A stretch of DNA of 64,000 nucleotides from an uncultured Granulosicoccaceae bacterium (GCA_937930305.1 CALGLE010000004.1:92920-156919); one strand, 5' to 3'; positions 10,384 to 21,201 are shown, numbered from the stretch's first letter. Translations and numbers: made by a program. The notes: a model not told the origin generated them from the letters alone.

Positions 10384-11589
10384 ATGCACGCAGACCAACT
10401 GCGCGTAGCCATAGACAAGGTTGTTGACACATTAGCAGCCTCGGGAATTCTTACGGCTATACGCGATTATCGCACCGCTAAAGGCGATCAGCGACCCGTT
10501 GCGGCTGCCCGATTAGGGCACGCTGGAGCCATGCTGATGGAGCGGATGGGGCAGGTGACCCCAGTAGAAGACACCGCATTGAAGCTGTTACACCTCGATA
10601 GTTTGCGTCAAACGAGCTACTGGCAGGATCTTCTTAGCGCAGAAAAACCAGAAAAAGCTCGTGCTGCAGAACTCGTACACCTCTACAGTCGAGTGCTTTT
10701 TGCGTCCAATCATTTACCGAATTTTGCGGCGTTACTTAGCCGTGTGACCAACGAAACTGCCAGCAGCGCGTCTGGTTCTGCTTCAGCCGCAGCCTCGCAA
10801 GTTGCACCGCTACAAACCGGTGAATCGCGCTTGGCAATCCAGCTCAGTGATGCGGGCGAAAGAGCTTCCGATCCAGATCGCATTGCTCGCTCAATTGATG
10901 GCGTCGACATGCTGTATTCCGCCTGTGCCAGCTTGTCGCGCCGTCCTGCCATGGATTTGCGATTGGACTTCATTCATGGGCAGGATGATCGATCGATCGT
11001 CTTTACCGGCGAATCTGAAGGCGTGTCGGCTATGGCTGCTGTCATTGATTCCATACCAGCGGCTCTCGCTGGATTAAATGATGATCAAGAGCTTGATTTG
11101 GATGCTTTAGTGCAATCACTGCCGATCTTTGATCAACTGCATACATTGGCAGGCCATGGCGCATTCAGTGAAAACGACTTGCGAGATATTCGTGAAACCA
11201 TGCATCAGGGCGCGTTACTAACCTTAGAAAGTGGGGTCGTGTTGAGCGAAGCACCCACTTCAGGTGCTGTTTCTAATGCCGCTGGTCGTCAAGGCACCAA
11301 CGGCGCGATACCTCGTGCTGCAGATGCTGCCGTATCGCCGATTGCCCAACCTGCTTCAGCCGCACAGCCAGAATCGGCTCGCGATGAACACTACGAACGT
11401 TACTTAGCTGAGCGTGCCGCTATGCAAAATGGCTCAACTGCTCAAGCACCCGTAGCCAAAGCCGCTGATGATCCGTTCCCCATTTTGGGAAATTCTGATA
11501 GTGGGTATGCTGCGACGGGCGGAGATGTTGACAAGCAGGCTGCTGTTGAAGAGCTACTGAAGTCGCTGAACCGTCAACGTGACGGTTGA
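10384..11589 (+). CDS. unknown alanine-rich protein
   Basis: 401 residues, not recognised. The first 120 residues look helical and folded (GILTAIRDYRTAKGDQRPVA, LLHLDSLRQTSYW). A central part (about 150-285) has mixed alpha/beta character with LDLDALVQSLPIFDQLHTL. The last 100 residues are low-complexity Ala/Ser/Pro-rich and end in a predicted helix (KQAAVEELLKSLNRQ). There is no signal peptide or membrane segment, so it is probably cytoplasmic. It lies between tRNA-Pro and the convergent tRNA-Asn and appears monocistronic. Confidence 0.7.
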   Translation: MHADQLRVAIDKVVDTLAASGILTAIRDYRTAKGDQRPVAAARLGHAGAMLMERMGQVTPVEDTALKLLHLDSLRQTSYWQDLLSAEKPEKARAAELVHLYSRVLFASNHLPNFAALLSRVTNETASSASGSASAAASQVAPLQTGESRLAIQLSDAGERASDPDRIARSIDGVDMLYSACASLSRRPAMDLRLDFIHGQDDRSIVFTGESEGVSAMAAVIDSIPAALAGLNDDQELDLDALVQSLPIFDQLHTLAGHGAFSENDLRDIRETMHQGALLTLESGVVLSEAPTSGAVSNAAGRQGTNGAIPRAADAAVSPIAQPASAAQPESARDEHYERYLAERAAMQNGSTAQAPVAKAADDPFPILGNSDSGYAATGGDVDKQAAVEELLKSLNRQRDG

Positions 11590-11596
11590 GTAGAAT

Positions 11597-11672
11597 TGGC
11601 TCCCCGGGACGGACTTGAACCGCCGACCCAATGATTAACAGTCATTTGCTCTACCAACTGAGCTACCGGGGA
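11597..11672 (-). tRNA. tRNA-Asn (anticodon GTT)
   Basis: Read on the minus strand: acceptor TCCCCGG/CCGGGGA, D-stem GCTC/GAGC, anticodon stem AATGA/TCATT around loop CTGTTAA (anticodon GTT), T-arm GGCGG-TTCAAGT-CCGTC, discriminator G and encoded CCA; 76 nt. A good promoter lies just upstream. Confidence 0.96.
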
Positions 11673-11684
11673 ACTGAGCCAGAA

Positions 11685-11713
11685 ATGATAGTGGCAATCC
11701 CTGTGCCGGTCAA
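11685..11713 (-). promoter_or_regulatory. sigma-70 promoter of tRNA-Asn
   Basis: On the minus strand TTGACC (11713-11708) and TATCAT (11690-11685) are separated by exactly 17 bases. Transcription would begin about 6 bases before the mature tRNA 5' end at 11672. This is one of the best promoter matches in the window. Confidence 0.7.
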
Positions 11714-11740
11714 CCGAATTTAGCGCTTTTACCTTCAATT

Positions 11741-11797
11741 CACGAGTGTTCGTGCAGCGGTGGTGTAAAATGGGGGATTCGCAATCGTGTGATCACA
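11741..11797 (+). promoter_or_regulatory. two small palindromes upstream of uvrB
   Basis: CACGA-GTGT-TCGTG lies at 11741-11754, and the perfect 10-mer TGTGATCACA at 11788-11797, only 13 bases before the uvrB ATG. They flank the TAAAAT at 11766-11771. The second resembles CRP half-sites fused without the usual 6-bp spacer, so it is unlikely to be a CRP site. Function is unknown. Confidence 0.3.
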
Positions 11798-11810
11798 AGC
11801 TACCCACTTA

Positions 11811-13835
11811 ATGAGCAAAGCCTTCGACCTCCAAACTCGCTACGCCCCCGCCGGGCATCAGCCGGAGGCCATTGCACAGCTCACTAAAGGCATCGGGTCG
11901 GGGTTGGCCTATCAAACGCTACTCGGTGTCACCGGTAGCGGTAAAACGTTCACCATCGCGAACGTCATTCAAAACCACCAACGCCCAGCCATTGTGCTTG
12001 CGCCCAACAAAACACTGGCCGCCCAGTTGTACGGTGAATTCAAAGAGTTCTTTCCGAACAATTCGGTTGAGTACTTTGTCTCTTATTACGACTATTACCA
12101 GCCGGAAGCGTATGTGCCGGCGTCGGACTTGTTCATTGAGAAAGACAGCTCAATTAATGAGCACATTGAGCAAATGCGTTTGTCGGCCACCAAAGCCTTG
12201 TTTGAACGCCCAGACGTCATCATCGTTGCCACCGTCTCATCCATCTACGGCTTAGGCGATCCTCAGCAATACCATCAGATGGTGTTGCATCTATCACGCA
12301 ATGAAGTCATCGATCAACGAAAATTATTACGTCGTTTGGCCGAACTGCAGTATTCGCGCAACGATATGGAGTTAAAGCGCGGTACCTATCGAGTGCGCGG
12401 TGAAATCATTGATGTGCATCCAGCCGATTCAGAACGCGAGGCCATTCGCATTGAATTGTTTGATGATGAAATTGAATCATTGAGTCAGTTTGATCCGTTA
12501 ACCGGTGAGATTTTTCGTAAAGTACCGCGCTTAACGATTTACCCCAAAACGCACTATGTCACTCCGCGCGATCGACTGCTGGCCGCGGTGGATGACATTA
12601 AAGAAGAATTACGAGACCGCCTAGAGCAATTACGCGAAGCCGGCAAGTTGGTGGAAGCCCAGCGTTTGCAGGAACGCACGCAGTTCGATTTAGAAATGAT
12701 TTACGAATTGGGTTATTGCTCGGGCATTGAAAATTACTCGCGCTATTTATCTGGCCGCGAACCGGGTGAGCCACCGCCGTGTTTGTTCGACTACTTACCC
12801 GAAGACAGTTTGTTATTTATTGATGAAAGCCACGTTACGGTGCCGCAGTTGGGGGCTATGTTCAAAGGGGATCGTTCGCGCAAAGAGAACCTAGTAAATT
12901 TTGGTTTTCGTCTGCCATCGGCGTTGGATAATCGGCCGCTGAACTTCCAAGAATTTGAAATGCTGGCACCGCAAACCGTTTATGTGTCCGCGACGCCCGG
13001 GAATCATGAAAACGCACACACCGACAAAACCGTTGAATTGGTCGTTCGCCCAACCGGTTTGCTGGACCCGGAAGTGGAGGTGCGACCGGTTCGCACACAA
13101 GTCGATGATGTGCTGTCTGAAATCAACACTCGGGTGGCGCTTAATGAACGCGTGCTGATCACAACGCTGACGAAACGGATGTCGGAAGATCTCACAGACT
13201 ACCTATCGGATCACGGTGTGAAGGTGCGCTATCTGCATGCCGATGTGGATACGGTGGAACGTAGCGAGATCATTCGAGACTTACGCTTAGGCGTTTTTGA
13301 TGTGGTGGTGGGTATAAACTTATTGCGAGAAGGCTTGGACCTGCCGGAAGTGAGCTTGGTGGCCATACTGGATGCCGATAAAGAGGGCTTTTTGCGTGGA
13401 GAACGTTCTCTGATTCAAACCATCGGGCGGGCGGCTCGAAATTTGAAGGGTAAGGCCATACTATACGGTGATAAGGTCACGGTATCGATGCAAAAGGCCA
13501 TTGACGAAACCACTCGGCGTCGTGCCTTGCAAACGGCCTATAACGAAGAACACGGCATCACGCCAACGGGCATTGTTAAGTCTGTGGCCGATGTCATGGA
13601 AGCCGGTGGAAGTGCGCGTCCTGGCAAGAAAGCACGCGGTAAGGACAAAGCAAAATCGACGTCCAAGCCGGTTGAGCATTTATCAGCTACCCAGGCGGCT
13701 AAGAAAATTAAGCAGCTTGAAAAGCAAATGTATGAGGCAGCGCGAAACTTAGAGTTTGAAAAAGCGGCCAGTTGTCGCGACGAACTTGAACTGTTACGCG
13801 CAAACCTATTCCAAGAAACAAATTTACCAGCCTAG
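11811..13835 (+). CDS. uvrB: UvrABC excinuclease subunit B
   Basis: Damage-verification helicase subunit of nucleotide excision repair, 674 residues. Visible motifs: Walker A GVTGSGKT at 39-46, the damage-probing beta-hairpin in [19 protein letters not shown], the DESH Walker B in [13 protein letters not shown], helicase motif [11 protein letters not shown], and the C-terminal UVR domain ([19 protein letters not shown]) that contacts UvrC. A TAAAAT at 11766-11771 is a possible -10. I see no canonical CTG-N10-CAG LexA site upstream. Confidence 0.97.
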   Translation: MSKAFDLQTRYAPAGHQPEAIAQLTKGIGSGLAYQTLLGVTGSGKTFTIANVIQNHQRPAIVLAPNKTLAAQLYGEFKEFFPNNSVEYFVSYYDYYQPEAYVPASDLFIEKDSSINEHIEQMRLSATKALFERPDVIIVATVSSIYGLGDPQQYHQMVLHLSRNEVIDQRKLLRRLAELQYSRNDMELKRGTYRVRGEIIDVHPADSEREAIRIELFDDEIESLSQFDPLTGEIFRKVPRLTIYPKTHYVTPRDRLLAAVDDIKEELRDRLEQLREAGKLVEAQRLQERTQFDLEMIYELGYCSGIENYSRYLSGREPGEPPPCLFDYLPEDSLLFIDESHVTVPQLGAMFKGDRSRKENLVNFGFRLPSALDNRPLNFQEFEMLAPQTVYVSATPGNHENAHTDKTVELVVRPTGLLDPEVEVRPVRTQVDDVLSEINTRVALNERVLITTLTKRMSEDLTDYLSDHGVKVRYLHADVDTVERSEIIRDLRLGVFDVVVGINLLREGLDLPEVSLVAILDADKEGFLRGERSLIQTIGRAARNLKGKAILYGDKVTVSMQKAIDETTRRRALQTAYNEEHGITPTGIVKSVADVMEAGGSARPGKKARGKDKAKSTSKPVEHLSATQAAKKIKQLEKQMYEAARNLEFEKAASCRDELELLRANLFQETNLPA

Positions 13836-13875
13836 AAAACTTCTAGTTAACGAACATTTTTCGACGGAGACAACC

Positions 13876-16482
13876 ATGTTAGAAGCCTATCGACAACACG
13901 TCGCTGAGCGAGCCGCTGAAGGGCTTGTGCCTAAGCCCCTGGATGCTGAGCAAACTGCCGGATTGATAGAGCTGCTCAAAGCGGCACCAGCCGGTGAAGA
14001 GGACTTCTTGATGGAGCTTCTAACCGAGCGCGTTCCTCCCGGTGTGGATGAATCTGCCTATATCAAAGCGGCGTTTTTAGCCGATGTGGCCGCGGGTGAA
14101 GCCGAGTGCTCATTAATCAGCAAAGTGCGCGCGGTTGAGATATTGGGCAGCATGTTAGGGGGTTACAACATCATCCCCATGATCAAAGCCTTAGGGGATG
14201 CGGAAACCGCCGATGCAGCCGTTACGGGTTTATCGGGCACCTTGCTGATGTTCAGCGCCTTTCACGATGTGCAAGAACTCGCCGATGGTGGCAATGAGGC
14301 TGCTAAGCGTGTGATGCAAAACTGGGCGGACGCCACCTGGTTCACAGATGAAGATCCGGTTGCTGAAAAAATTACGGTATCGGTGTTCAAAGTTCCGGGT
14401 GAAACCAATACCGATGATTTGTCACCAGGAATGGATGCGTGGTCACGCCCTGATATTCCATTACACGCCCAAGCAATGCTGAAATTCCCACGTGAGGGTG
14501 TCTCGGATGATCCCATCGGTGACATCGCACGACTCAAAGAAAAAGGTCATCCCGTCGCTTATGTAGGCGATGTGGTCGGCACAGGTTCATCTCGAAAGTC
14601 TGCCACTAACACGGTGTTATGGCACATGGGTAACGACATTCCCGGTGTACCCAATAAACGCGATGGGGGTTATTGCTTAGGCACTAAAATAGCGCCGATT
14701 TTCTACAACACTATGGAAGATGCGGGTGCCTTGCCGATTGAATGTAATGTGGATGGCATGGCCACCGGCGATGTGATTGATATCTATCCCTATGAAGGGA
14801 AAGTAACTAAGCACGGAACCGATGAAGTGATTTCGACGTTCGAATTTCCGTCCGATGTGTTACTCGATGAAGTACGCGCAGGTGGACGAATTCCACTCAT
14901 CATTGGACGTGGTTTAACCGATCGTGCGCGTAAAGCGATGGGTTTACCCGTGTCTGATGTATTCAAGCGACCCGCTGCCGCGGATGAAAGCAGCAAAGGG
15001 TTTACGCTGGCGCAAAAAATGGTGGGTAAGGCGTGCGGTGTTGCCGGAGTTCGCCCAGGCCAATACTGTGAACCTCATATGACCACAGTAGGTTCGCAAG
15101 ACACCACAGGCCCCATGACGCGGGATGAATTAAAAGATTTAGCCTGCTTAGGTTTCTCTGCGGATTTAGTCATGCAGTCTTTTTGTCACACAGCGGCCTA
15201 TCCGAAGCCTGTGGATGTAGACACACAACACACATTGCCTGATTTTATGACCACCCGAGGCGGTGTGTCGCTGCGCCCGGGTGATGGCATCATTCACTCT
15301 TGGTTGAATCGTATGTTACTGCCTGACACGGTGGGAACCGGCGGTGATTCACACACCCGTTTCCCGATGGGTATTTCCTTCCCAGCGGGTTCTGGCTTGG
15401 TGGCGTTCGCTGCCACAACGGGTGTTATGCCGCTTAACATGCCTGAATCTGTATTAGTGCGCTTTACTGGAAAAATGCAGCCAGGCATCACACTGCGCGA
15501 TTTGGTTAACGCGATTCCTCATGCAGCACTACAACGTGGCTTGCTCACGGTTGAGAAAAAGGGCAAGAAGAATGTGTTCTCTGGCCGGTGTTTAGAAATT
15601 GAAGGTTTGGATGACTTAAAGCTAGAGCAGGCGTTTGAATTAGCCGACGCATCGGCTGAACGATCTGCCGGGGGCTGCACTATAAAGTTGAACCCAGATT
15701 CATTAAAGGAATACATCACATCCAACATCACATTACTGCGTTGGATGATTGATCAAGGTTACACCGATGCCAAAACGCTGGAGCGTCGTGCCCGCGAGAT
15801 GGAAGCTTGGTTAAAGAATCCAACCTTGTTGGAAGCGGATGCCGATGCGGAATATTTTGAAACCATTGAAATCGATCTGAATGAAATCAAAGAGCCATTG
15901 CTGGCGTGTCCTAATGATCCAGATGATGTGAAGTGGTTGTCTGAAGTGGCTGGTGACACGATTGATGAGGTGTTTATCGGTTCTTGCATGACGAACATTG
16001 GTCATTATCGAGCCGCCGGTAAGTTGATACAAGAATCCGGTGAGTATGTGGATACGGTTTTATGGATCGCGCCACCGACTCGTATGGACGAGCACCAACT
16101 GAAGGAAGAGGGTTACTACAACATCTTCGGCGCAGCCGGTGCTCGATTGGAAATGCCGGGCTGTTCCTTGTGCATGGGTAACCAAGCGCGAGTGAAACCC
16201 GGTGCAACGGTGGTATCGACATCAACGCGAAATTTCCCTAACCGTTTAGGCAAAGGCGCTAACGTGTATTTATCTTCCGCAGAATTGGCCGCGGTGGCTG
16301 CCTTGTTGGGTAAGCTGCCCACGGTTGAGGAATACATGAAGTATGTGGAAAACCTCGATGCCATGAGTGCTGAAATTTATCGTTACTTGAACTTTAATGA
16401 AATCGAATCGTTCCAAAATGCGGCGGACGATGTTGAGACAAAATTTAAAGACATTCCGTTAACGATTCAGATGACCGCATAA
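13876..16482 (+). CDS. acnB: aconitate hydratase B
   Basis: Bifunctional aconitase / 2-methylisocitrate dehydratase of the TCA cycle, 868 residues (E. coli AcnB 865). The start [16 protein letters not shown] with GGAGA 6 nt upstream is preferred over a 40-codon longer frame that overlaps uvrB. The N-terminal HEAT-like domain and swivel domain precede the catalytic core, which is the AcnB order. Fe-S ligands lie in [11 protein letters not shown] / [11 protein letters not shown] and [11 protein letters not shown]. Only 40 bases separate it from uvrB, so it may have little promoter of its own. Confidence 0.96.
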   Translation: MLEAYRQHVAERAAEGLVPKPLDAEQTAGLIELLKAAPAGEEDFLMELLTERVPPGVDESAYIKAAFLADVAAGEAECSLISKVRAVEILGSMLGGYNIIPMIKALGDAETADAAVTGLSGTLLMFSAFHDVQELADGGNEAAKRVMQNWADATWFTDEDPVAEKITVSVFKVPGETNTDDLSPGMDAWSRPDIPLHAQAMLKFPREGVSDDPIGDIARLKEKGHPVAYVGDVVGTGSSRKSATNTVLWHMGNDIPGVPNKRDGGYCLGTKIAPIFYNTMEDAGALPIECNVDGMATGDVIDIYPYEGKVTKHGTDEVISTFEFPSDVLLDEVRAGGRIPLIIGRGLTDRARKAMGLPVSDVFKRPAAADESSKGFTLAQKMVGKACGVAGVRPGQYCEPHMTTVGSQDTTGPMTRDELKDLACLGFSADLVMQSFCHTAAYPKPVDVDTQHTLPDFMTTRGGVSLRPGDGIIHSWLNRMLLPDTVGTGGDSHTRFPMGISFPAGSGLVAFAATTGVMPLNMPESVLVRFTGKMQPGITLRDLVNAIPHAALQRGLLTVEKKGKKNVFSGRCLEIEGLDDLKLEQAFELADASAERSAGGCTIKLNPDSLKEYITSNITLLRWMIDQGYTDAKTLERRAREMEAWLKNPTLLEADADAEYFETIEIDLNEIKEPLLACPNDPDDVKWLSEVAGDTIDEVFIGSCMTNIGHYRAAGKLIQESGEYVDTVLWIAPPTRMDEHQLKEEGYYNIFGAAGARLEMPGCSLCMGNQARVKPGATVVSTSTRNFPNRLGKGANVYLSSAELAAVAALLGKLPTVEEYMKYVENLDAMSAEIYRYLNFNEIESFQNAADDVETKFKDIPLTIQMTA

Positions 16483-16515
16483 GCACGGCATTGCCCTGCG
16501 GTTTTTGAAACCACT

Positions 16516-16548
16516 AAAACGGCGCGAATTTTTCGCGCCGTTTTTTTT
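16516..16548. terminator. bidirectional terminator between acnB and hflD
   Basis: A 13-bp stem (AAAACGGCGCGAA at 16516-16528 with its complement at 16532-16544) has a 3-nt loop, with A residues on the left and a run of eight T on the right. It serves acnB on the plus strand and can serve hflD on the minus strand; the hflD stop codon lies within the T-run. Confidence 0.9.
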
Positions 16549-17170
16549 AACCTTGCATCCAATCATTCGCCGCTCTGACGTAGGAGGCGCGGGCTAAGAC
16601 TAATTTGGGCCGGGTTCCACCGCATTGTCGCCAAAGCACCACTGAACGTAAGCCGCCCAGTAGCGATGCTCGGATGGTGGCCGCAATTTTTTCATCATTT
16701 AAAAACCCGGGGTCGCCACTGACCATAATTCGTGGTGATAAATGACTGATACAGTTACGATATAAGTCAGCCAGTTTATTAATCATGATGACATCGGTGG
16801 GTTCAAAATCTAACGATTGTGCTTGGCTGATCCCAAGGCGCAGTTGCTCTAAGGTGGAGCCATCATTGAGCACATTGCTGCCCAATTGAATAAGTGAAAG
16901 GGCATAGCGCGCTAAATCCAAATCGCGTGCTTCGTCCAAGCCGCCAAACTGATTCTTTAATACACGCAATCCCCGACGCACGCCTGTGGGTGAGCCGCCG
17001 TAGGCATCGATGACCGCATCGGCTTGCAGGGTCATGATCGATCGAATGGTCGCCGTTAAATCCTCGTCATCACAGCGTCCTGTGGTGGCCAATGATTTAC
17101 ACACATGAACCGACTGAAATACACCGGCCAGTGCAAGTGCTTGATTCGGGATGGATTTGATGGTCGACAT
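16547..17170 (-). CDS. hflD: high frequency lysogenization protein HflD homolog
   Basis: A 207-residue all-helical peripheral membrane protein. It matches the HflD/YcfC pattern: NQALALAGVFQSVHVCKSLA, AYGGSPTGVRRGLRVLKNQF and the C-terminal ASLLGGLRSVVLWRQCGG. In E. coli it affects stability of lambda CII; the normal cellular role is unclear. It sits 21 bp after mnmA, the usual order, but the purB that often follows is replaced by acnB on the other strand. Confidence 0.9.
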   Translation of the reverse strand: MSTIKSIPNQALALAGVFQSVHVCKSLATTGRCDDEDLTATIRSIMTLQADAVIDAYGGSPTGVRRGLRVLKNQFGGLDEARDLDLARYALSLIQLGSNVLNDGSTLEQLRLGISQAQSLDFEPTDVIMINKLADLYRNCISHLSPRIMVSGDPGFLNDEKIAATIRASLLGGLRSVVLWRQCGGTRPKLVLARASYVRAANDWMQG

Positions 17171-17191
17171 GGTTATTTTATAAATGCCTGT

Positions 17192-18313
17192 TCAGTGCGT
17201 AAAATCGCTGATCACACCGCCGCCTAAGCATTCTTGGTTTTGATATAGCACCAAGGCTTGGCCGGGGGTGACCGCCCGTATGGGCTCAGCGAAGCTTACC
17301 TTCATTCGTCCATCCGGATCGATGGAAATACCACAGGGTACATCGGGTTGACGGTATCGTACTTTAACCGACAGCGGCCCCAAGCCCAAGTTAGGCACCG
17401 TGCCTTGAATCCAATGCACATCATGCACCCAGCAGTCGCTGCGCAGTAGGTAGGGGTGATTGTGCCCTTGGCCAACAATCAGTGTGTTGTTCGGTACATC
17501 TTTGCCCAGCACATACCAAGGTTCTTCGCCCGCGCCCTGGCGCCCGCCAATTCCCAGCCCTTGGCGTTGCCCTAGCGTGTGAAACATCAAACCATTATGG
17601 GTTCCCATCGCGTCTCCGGAATCGCTGATAATCGGGCCCGGTTGTGCGGGCACATAGTCAGCTAAGAAGGCGGTAAATTTTCGCTCGCCGATAAAGCAAA
17701 TGCCGGTGCTGTCTTTCTTAGCGTGCACGTGCATGGAAGCTTGTTTAGCCCGTTCACGCACCTCAGATTTTTCCATTGCTCCGACGGGGAAGAGGGTGCG
17801 AGCCACTTGCTGGTGGCCAATCGCGGATAAAAAGTAACTTTGGTCTTTGTTTTCATCCAAACCCCGCAGCAAGCTGGCACCAGATTCGCCCTGACCAACA
17901 CGGGCGTAGTGGCCGGTGGCGATGAAATCTGCGCCTAATTCGGTGGCGTGATCTAAAAACGCTTTAAATTTAATTTCCCGATTGCATAAGATGTCAGGGT
18001 TCGGTGTTCGACCGGCTTTGTATTCATTTAAAAAATGCGTGAACACTCGCTGCCAATACTCGTCAGCAAAATTAACTGTTTGCAAGTCAATGCCGAGTTT
18101 GTCGGCCACCGCTCGTGCATCGCGATAGTCTTGGCGAGCCGTGCACTGCTCATCGTCATCTTCCCAGTTTTGCATGAAGATGCCAGAGACCTTGTAACCC
18201 AGCTCAACCAGGCGTGCGGCCGCCACGGACGAATCTACGCCACCGGACATCCCAACAATGACGTCAGTTTGTGCGGGGTTATGTACGATGGGGTGTTGAA
18301 CTGAAGTTGTCAT
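17192..18313 (-). CDS. mnmA: tRNA 2-thiouridine(34) synthase MnmA
   Basis: Cytoplasmic thiouridylase that puts sulfur on U34 of Lys, Glu and Gln tRNAs, using ATP and persulfide from the Tus relay. 373 residues. The PP-loop GMSGGVDSS is at 21-29. The two catalytic cysteines are C110 (NPDILCN) and C206 ([11 protein letters not shown]). The C-terminal beta-barrel follows. It starts only 6 bp after the upstream lysR stop, so the two are probably cotranscribed. Confidence 0.97.
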   Translation of the reverse strand: MTTSVQHPIVHNPAQTDVIVGMSGGVDSSVAAARLVELGYKVSGIFMQNWEDDDEQCTARQDYRDARAVADKLGIDLQTVNFADEYWQRVFTHFLNEYKAGRTPNPDILCNREIKFKAFLDHATELGADFIATGHYARVGQGESGASLLRGLDENKDQSYFLSAIGHQQVARTLFPVGAMEKSEVRERAKQASMHVHAKKDSTGICFIGERKFTAFLADYVPAQPGPIISDSGDAMGTHNGLMFHTLGQRQGLGIGGRQGAGEEPWYVLGKDVPNNTLIVGQGHNHPYLLRSDCWVHDVHWIQGTVPNLGLGPLSVKVRYRQPDVPCGISIDPDGRMKVSFAEPIRAVTPGQALVLYQNQECLGGGVISDFTH

Positions 18314-18319
18314 TTGGCG

Positions 18320-19297
18320 TTATAAGTGGGTAATAAGGTCAGCATCGCTTTGTTTTCGGCGCACCCGGGCTGGTGGTGGCTCACTTTGGCGAGCAAAAAA
18401 ATCTTTGTCTAACAGCTGCAAAAATTGTTTAGCTTGAGGGGATAAAAATTTCCCCCGGCGCATCACCACCCCGTAACTTCGAGTGGGAAAGTAGTCGTCC
18501 ATATTGCGCACTGATAAATTTTCGAACCCGCGTAAACACACGCTGGTGACAATGCTGATGCCTAAGCCTTGTTCAACATATTGCTTGATGACTTCCCAGC
18601 CGCCCACCTCTAGCACCACATCATAGGGTACGCCGTGTTGTTGGAATACCAAATCCACTTGGCTCCAAGTGCTTAAGTGGCGGGGAGGTAAAATCAATCC
18701 GTACGGGGATAGATCTTCCAGTTTGATATGCTTTTTTGATTCCAAAGGGTGCCCTTTGCACGTGATCAGCGCGGGTTTGAAATCGAAAATCGGGTGATAA
18801 ACCACGTCATCGGGCACGTCCAACATCGAGCCAACTGCAAAATCCACCTCATCGGCACGCAGTTTTGCCATGCCGTCTTGGCCGGTCACGTTGTGCAGTT
18901 TTAAGTCAATCTGAGGAAACTGCGAGCTAAACTTTTGCACCGCATCGGGCAACAAATACAATAAGGTCGCCTCACCTGAGGCGATATCTAGGGGGCCGTT
19001 TTGCACGGTGCCAAGCCGAGCTGCGAAGGTGTCGGTCAGGCGATTAAACCCGTCCACCAAAGGATGGGCCATCTCCAACAGTAGGTCTCCTGCCGGTGTC
19101 AGACGAATACGTGGGCCACTGCGTTCGAACAATAACGTGTCCAGATGCTTTTCTAGGGCCTGTATTTGCAAAGAAACAGACGGTTGGCTGAGCTGCAGGC
19201 GCTCAGCGGCTTTGGATATGCTGCCGGTTTGCGCAGCGTGGCAGAATGCACGCAATTGTCGAAGTAAGTTGGTGTTTCCGGTTTCATTGGAAGCCAT
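18320..19297 (-). CDS. LysR-family transcriptional regulator
   Basis: 325 residues. The N-terminal winged HTH (about 10-70) reads LRAFCHAAQTGSISKAAERL, then QPSVSLQIQALEKHL. The periplasmic-binding-protein-like effector domain extends to about 300, with a basic tail (RVRRKQSD). The target cannot be deduced. It is divergent from the YdcF-like gene with only 37 bp between starts, and mnmA follows within 6 bp, an unusual partner for a LysR gene. Confidence 0.85.
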   Translation of the reverse strand: MASNETGNTNLLRQLRAFCHAAQTGSISKAAERLQLSQPSVSLQIQALEKHLDTLLFERSGPRIRLTPAGDLLLEMAHPLVDGFNRLTDTFAARLGTVQNGPLDIASGEATLLYLLPDAVQKFSSQFPQIDLKLHNVTGQDGMAKLRADEVDFAVGSMLDVPDDVVYHPIFDFKPALITCKGHPLESKKHIKLEDLSPYGLILPPRHLSTWSQVDLVFQQHGVPYDVVLEVGGWEVIKQYVEQGLGISIVTSVCLRGFENLSVRNMDDYFPTRSYGVVMRRGKFLSPQAKQFLQLLDKDFFARQSEPPPARVRRKQSDADLITHL

Positions 19298-19334
19298 AGA
19301 ATGTCAGCCGGCTTTATTAATAAATTAAATAGTA

Positions 19335-20120
19335 ATGAATATAAGTATTATAAATAGTTTGATGCGTGACTGGGGTACCGATCCATTGTTCTGGATTGGC
19401 ATCATCGGCCTGCCGTTGGTGTGGTTTGCCTTCACAGGCCGCACGTCTTGGGGGGCTCGCCGCTTCCTGCCGGCCATTTTCTCCCTACTGTGGGTGATGG
19501 TCTTGGTGCTGGTTTCCGCCCCGGTTGTGGTTAACCCGCAGGTGGATGCCTGGGAAACCCAGTTTCCGTTGGATGAAAGCTGTGCGTCAGACTCACCGAT
19601 TGTGTTGCTCGGGGCTGGTCTTCATAGATACGCCACCGATGCGGAGCAGACCGAGTATCTGTATCCATCGGCGCATGTGCGCAGCGCAAGAGCTGCGGCT
19701 ATGGCAGTCATGTCGCTGGATGCGCCCATTTTGGTGTCTGGTGCGGGTCTTCAAAAAATTACGGAAGCGGACATGATGCAAGCTTACCTACGCCAACGCG
19801 GCGTGCAGCCAAGCCGTGTGGTGCTAGATGCAGCGTCCAGAAATACGCGCGAAAGTGCACTGAAAGTCGCGGCGATTGTGAATGAGAAGGGGTGGGGCGC
19901 TAAGCTGCGTCTAGTGACATCGGCCGTACACATGCCACGTGCAATGGGGGTTTTTCAAACCAGTGGGTTGGAGCCCTGTGCTATACCGGTTGAACCCTTA
20001 GCGGTTCGCGATGTACCGTGGTATGCCATGGCTCCGCAAACGACTGCCTTGTCGAAATATCGAACCTATCTGCACGAACGCATTGGCGTTTGGGTTTATC
20101 AATCGAAAGGATGGCTTTAA
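19335..20120 (+). CDS. YdcF/ElyC-like DUF218 membrane protein
   Basis: 261 residues. Two N-terminal membrane segments (about 18-36 and 46-69) are followed by a DUF218 domain in the periplasm or at the membrane: SPIVLLGAGL, SARAAAMAVM, PILVSGAGLQ, VVLDAASRNTRESALKV, LVTSAVHMPRAMGVF. Relatives such as ElyC and SanA affect cell-envelope integrity and undecaprenyl-linked glycan metabolism. The start is uncertain; an ATG at 19362 would lose nine residues. It lies beside the exopolysaccharide locus. Confidence 0.8.
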   Translation: MNISIINSLMRDWGTDPLFWIGIIGLPLVWFAFTGRTSWGARRFLPAIFSLLWVMVLVLVSAPVVVNPQVDAWETQFPLDESCASDSPIVLLGAGLHRYATDAEQTEYLYPSAHVRSARAAAMAVMSLDAPILVSGAGLQKITEADMMQAYLRQRGVQPSRVVLDAASRNTRESALKVAAIVNEKGWGAKLRLVTSAVHMPRAMGVFQTSGLEPCAIPVEPLAVRDVPWYAMAPQTTALSKYRTYLHERIGVWVYQSKGWL

Positions 20121-20137
20121 CGTCCCTGGTAAAGCCA
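20112..20137. terminator. candidate hairpin between convergent genes
   Basis: TGGCTTTA (20112-20119) and TAAAGCCA (20130-20137) form an 8-bp stem with a 10-nt loop spanning the stop codon of the DUF218 gene. No T-run follows, so termination is uncertain. It is the only structure in the 33-bp gap. Confidence 0.4.
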
Positions 20138-20153
20138 CCGCATTGTGCAACGA

Positions 20154-21161
20154 TTAAACTTTATAGTATTCGCGATACCACTCAACAAAATTGGCGATGC
20201 CCTCTTCAACACTGGTATCGGGCTTGTAATCCACATCGCGCACTAGGTCCGACACATCGGCATAGGTATCCGGAACATCGCCCGCTTGCAGTGGCAATAA
20301 GTTCTTTTCTGCCTTTTTGCCTAAGCACTCTTCCAGCACATGGATGTAGTGTTCCAAGTCGACCGGTTTGTTGTTACCAATGTTGTATACCCGATACGGG
20401 GCTGCACTGGTCGCAGGGTCTGGATTATTGCTGTCCCAATCGGGATTGCCGGTGGCGACGTTGTCTAGCGTTCGGATCACACCCTCAACGATATCGTCTA
20501 CATAAGTGAAGTCACGCTTGTGTTTGCCGTGGTTAAACACATTAATTGGCTCGCCTGCCAAAATACTTTTAGTAAATAAAAATAAGGCCATATCAGGTCG
20601 ACCCCACGGACCGTAGACTGTGAAGAAACGCAGGCCAGTGGTGGGAATATTGAACAAATGGCTGTAGGTGTGGGCCATTAATTCATTGGATTTTTTCGTC
20701 GCGGCATACAGGCTAACTGGGTGATCTACCGGTTCATGAACCGAAAACGGCATGTTGGTGTGGGATCCGTAAACCGAGCTGGTAGATGCGTAAACCAAAT
20801 GTTCAACATCGTTGTAGCGACAACCCTCAAGAATGTTCAGATAACCCAGCACATTCGCATCAATGTAGGCGTAGGGGTTTTCCAACGAATAACGCACACC
20901 GGCTTGAGCCGCAAGATTTACTACCCTGTTAGGTTTGTGTTTCTTAAAAGTCTCTGCAATCAGTTCTTTGTTTTCTAAATCACCGCGAACCTCGGTAAAG
21001 CCTTTATGGGCTTTGACTCTGGCCAGGCGTGCTTCTTTTAACGTGGGGTCGTAGTAGTCGTTGACGTTATCAACACCAATCACCTCGTCACCGCGCGCTA
21101 ACAGACGCAATGCGAGGGTAGATCCGATAAATCCGGCGGTACCAGTAACTAGAATTTTCAT
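20154..21161 (-). CDS. NAD-dependent nucleotide-sugar 4-epimerase (UDP-glucuronate type)
   Basis: 335-residue extended short-chain dehydrogenase/reductase. The NAD-binding motif GTAGFIG is at 7-13 and the catalytic Tyr-Lys pair is Y152 and K156. Features shared with UDP-glucuronate 4-epimerases are [33 protein letters not shown] and [15 protein letters not shown]. It should interconvert gluco- and galacto-configured UDP-uronic acids. With the dehydrogenase upstream it would supply an acidic sugar for the exopolysaccharide. The acetamido form could also be a substrate. Confidence 0.88.
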   Translation of the reverse strand: MKILVTGTAGFIGSTLALRLLARGDEVIGVDNVNDYYDPTLKEARLARVKAHKGFTEVRGDLENKELIAETFKKHKPNRVVNLAAQAGVRYSLENPYAYIDANVLGYLNILEGCRYNDVEHLVYASTSSVYGSHTNMPFSVHEPVDHPVSLYAATKKSNELMAHTYSHLFNIPTTGLRFFTVYGPWGRPDMALFLFTKSILAGEPINVFNHGKHKRDFTYVDDIVEGVIRTLDNVATGNPDWDSNNPDPATSAAPYRVYNIGNNKPVDLEHYIHVLEECLGKKAEKNLLPLQAGDVPDTYADVSDLVRDVDYKPDTSVEEGIANFVEWYREYYKV

Positions 21162-21201
21162 AGCGATTGCTGCAGATCCTTAAAGATGAACTGGGTTGTG
21201 C

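Noticed and set aside
11788..11797. CRP site TGTGATCACA
   Set aside because: The half-sites are fused without the 6-bp spacer CRP needs.
13756..13875. N-terminal extension of acnB overlapping uvrB
   Set aside because: The normal AcnB N-terminus begins at 13876 with a good ribosome site; the extension is only open frame inside uvrB.
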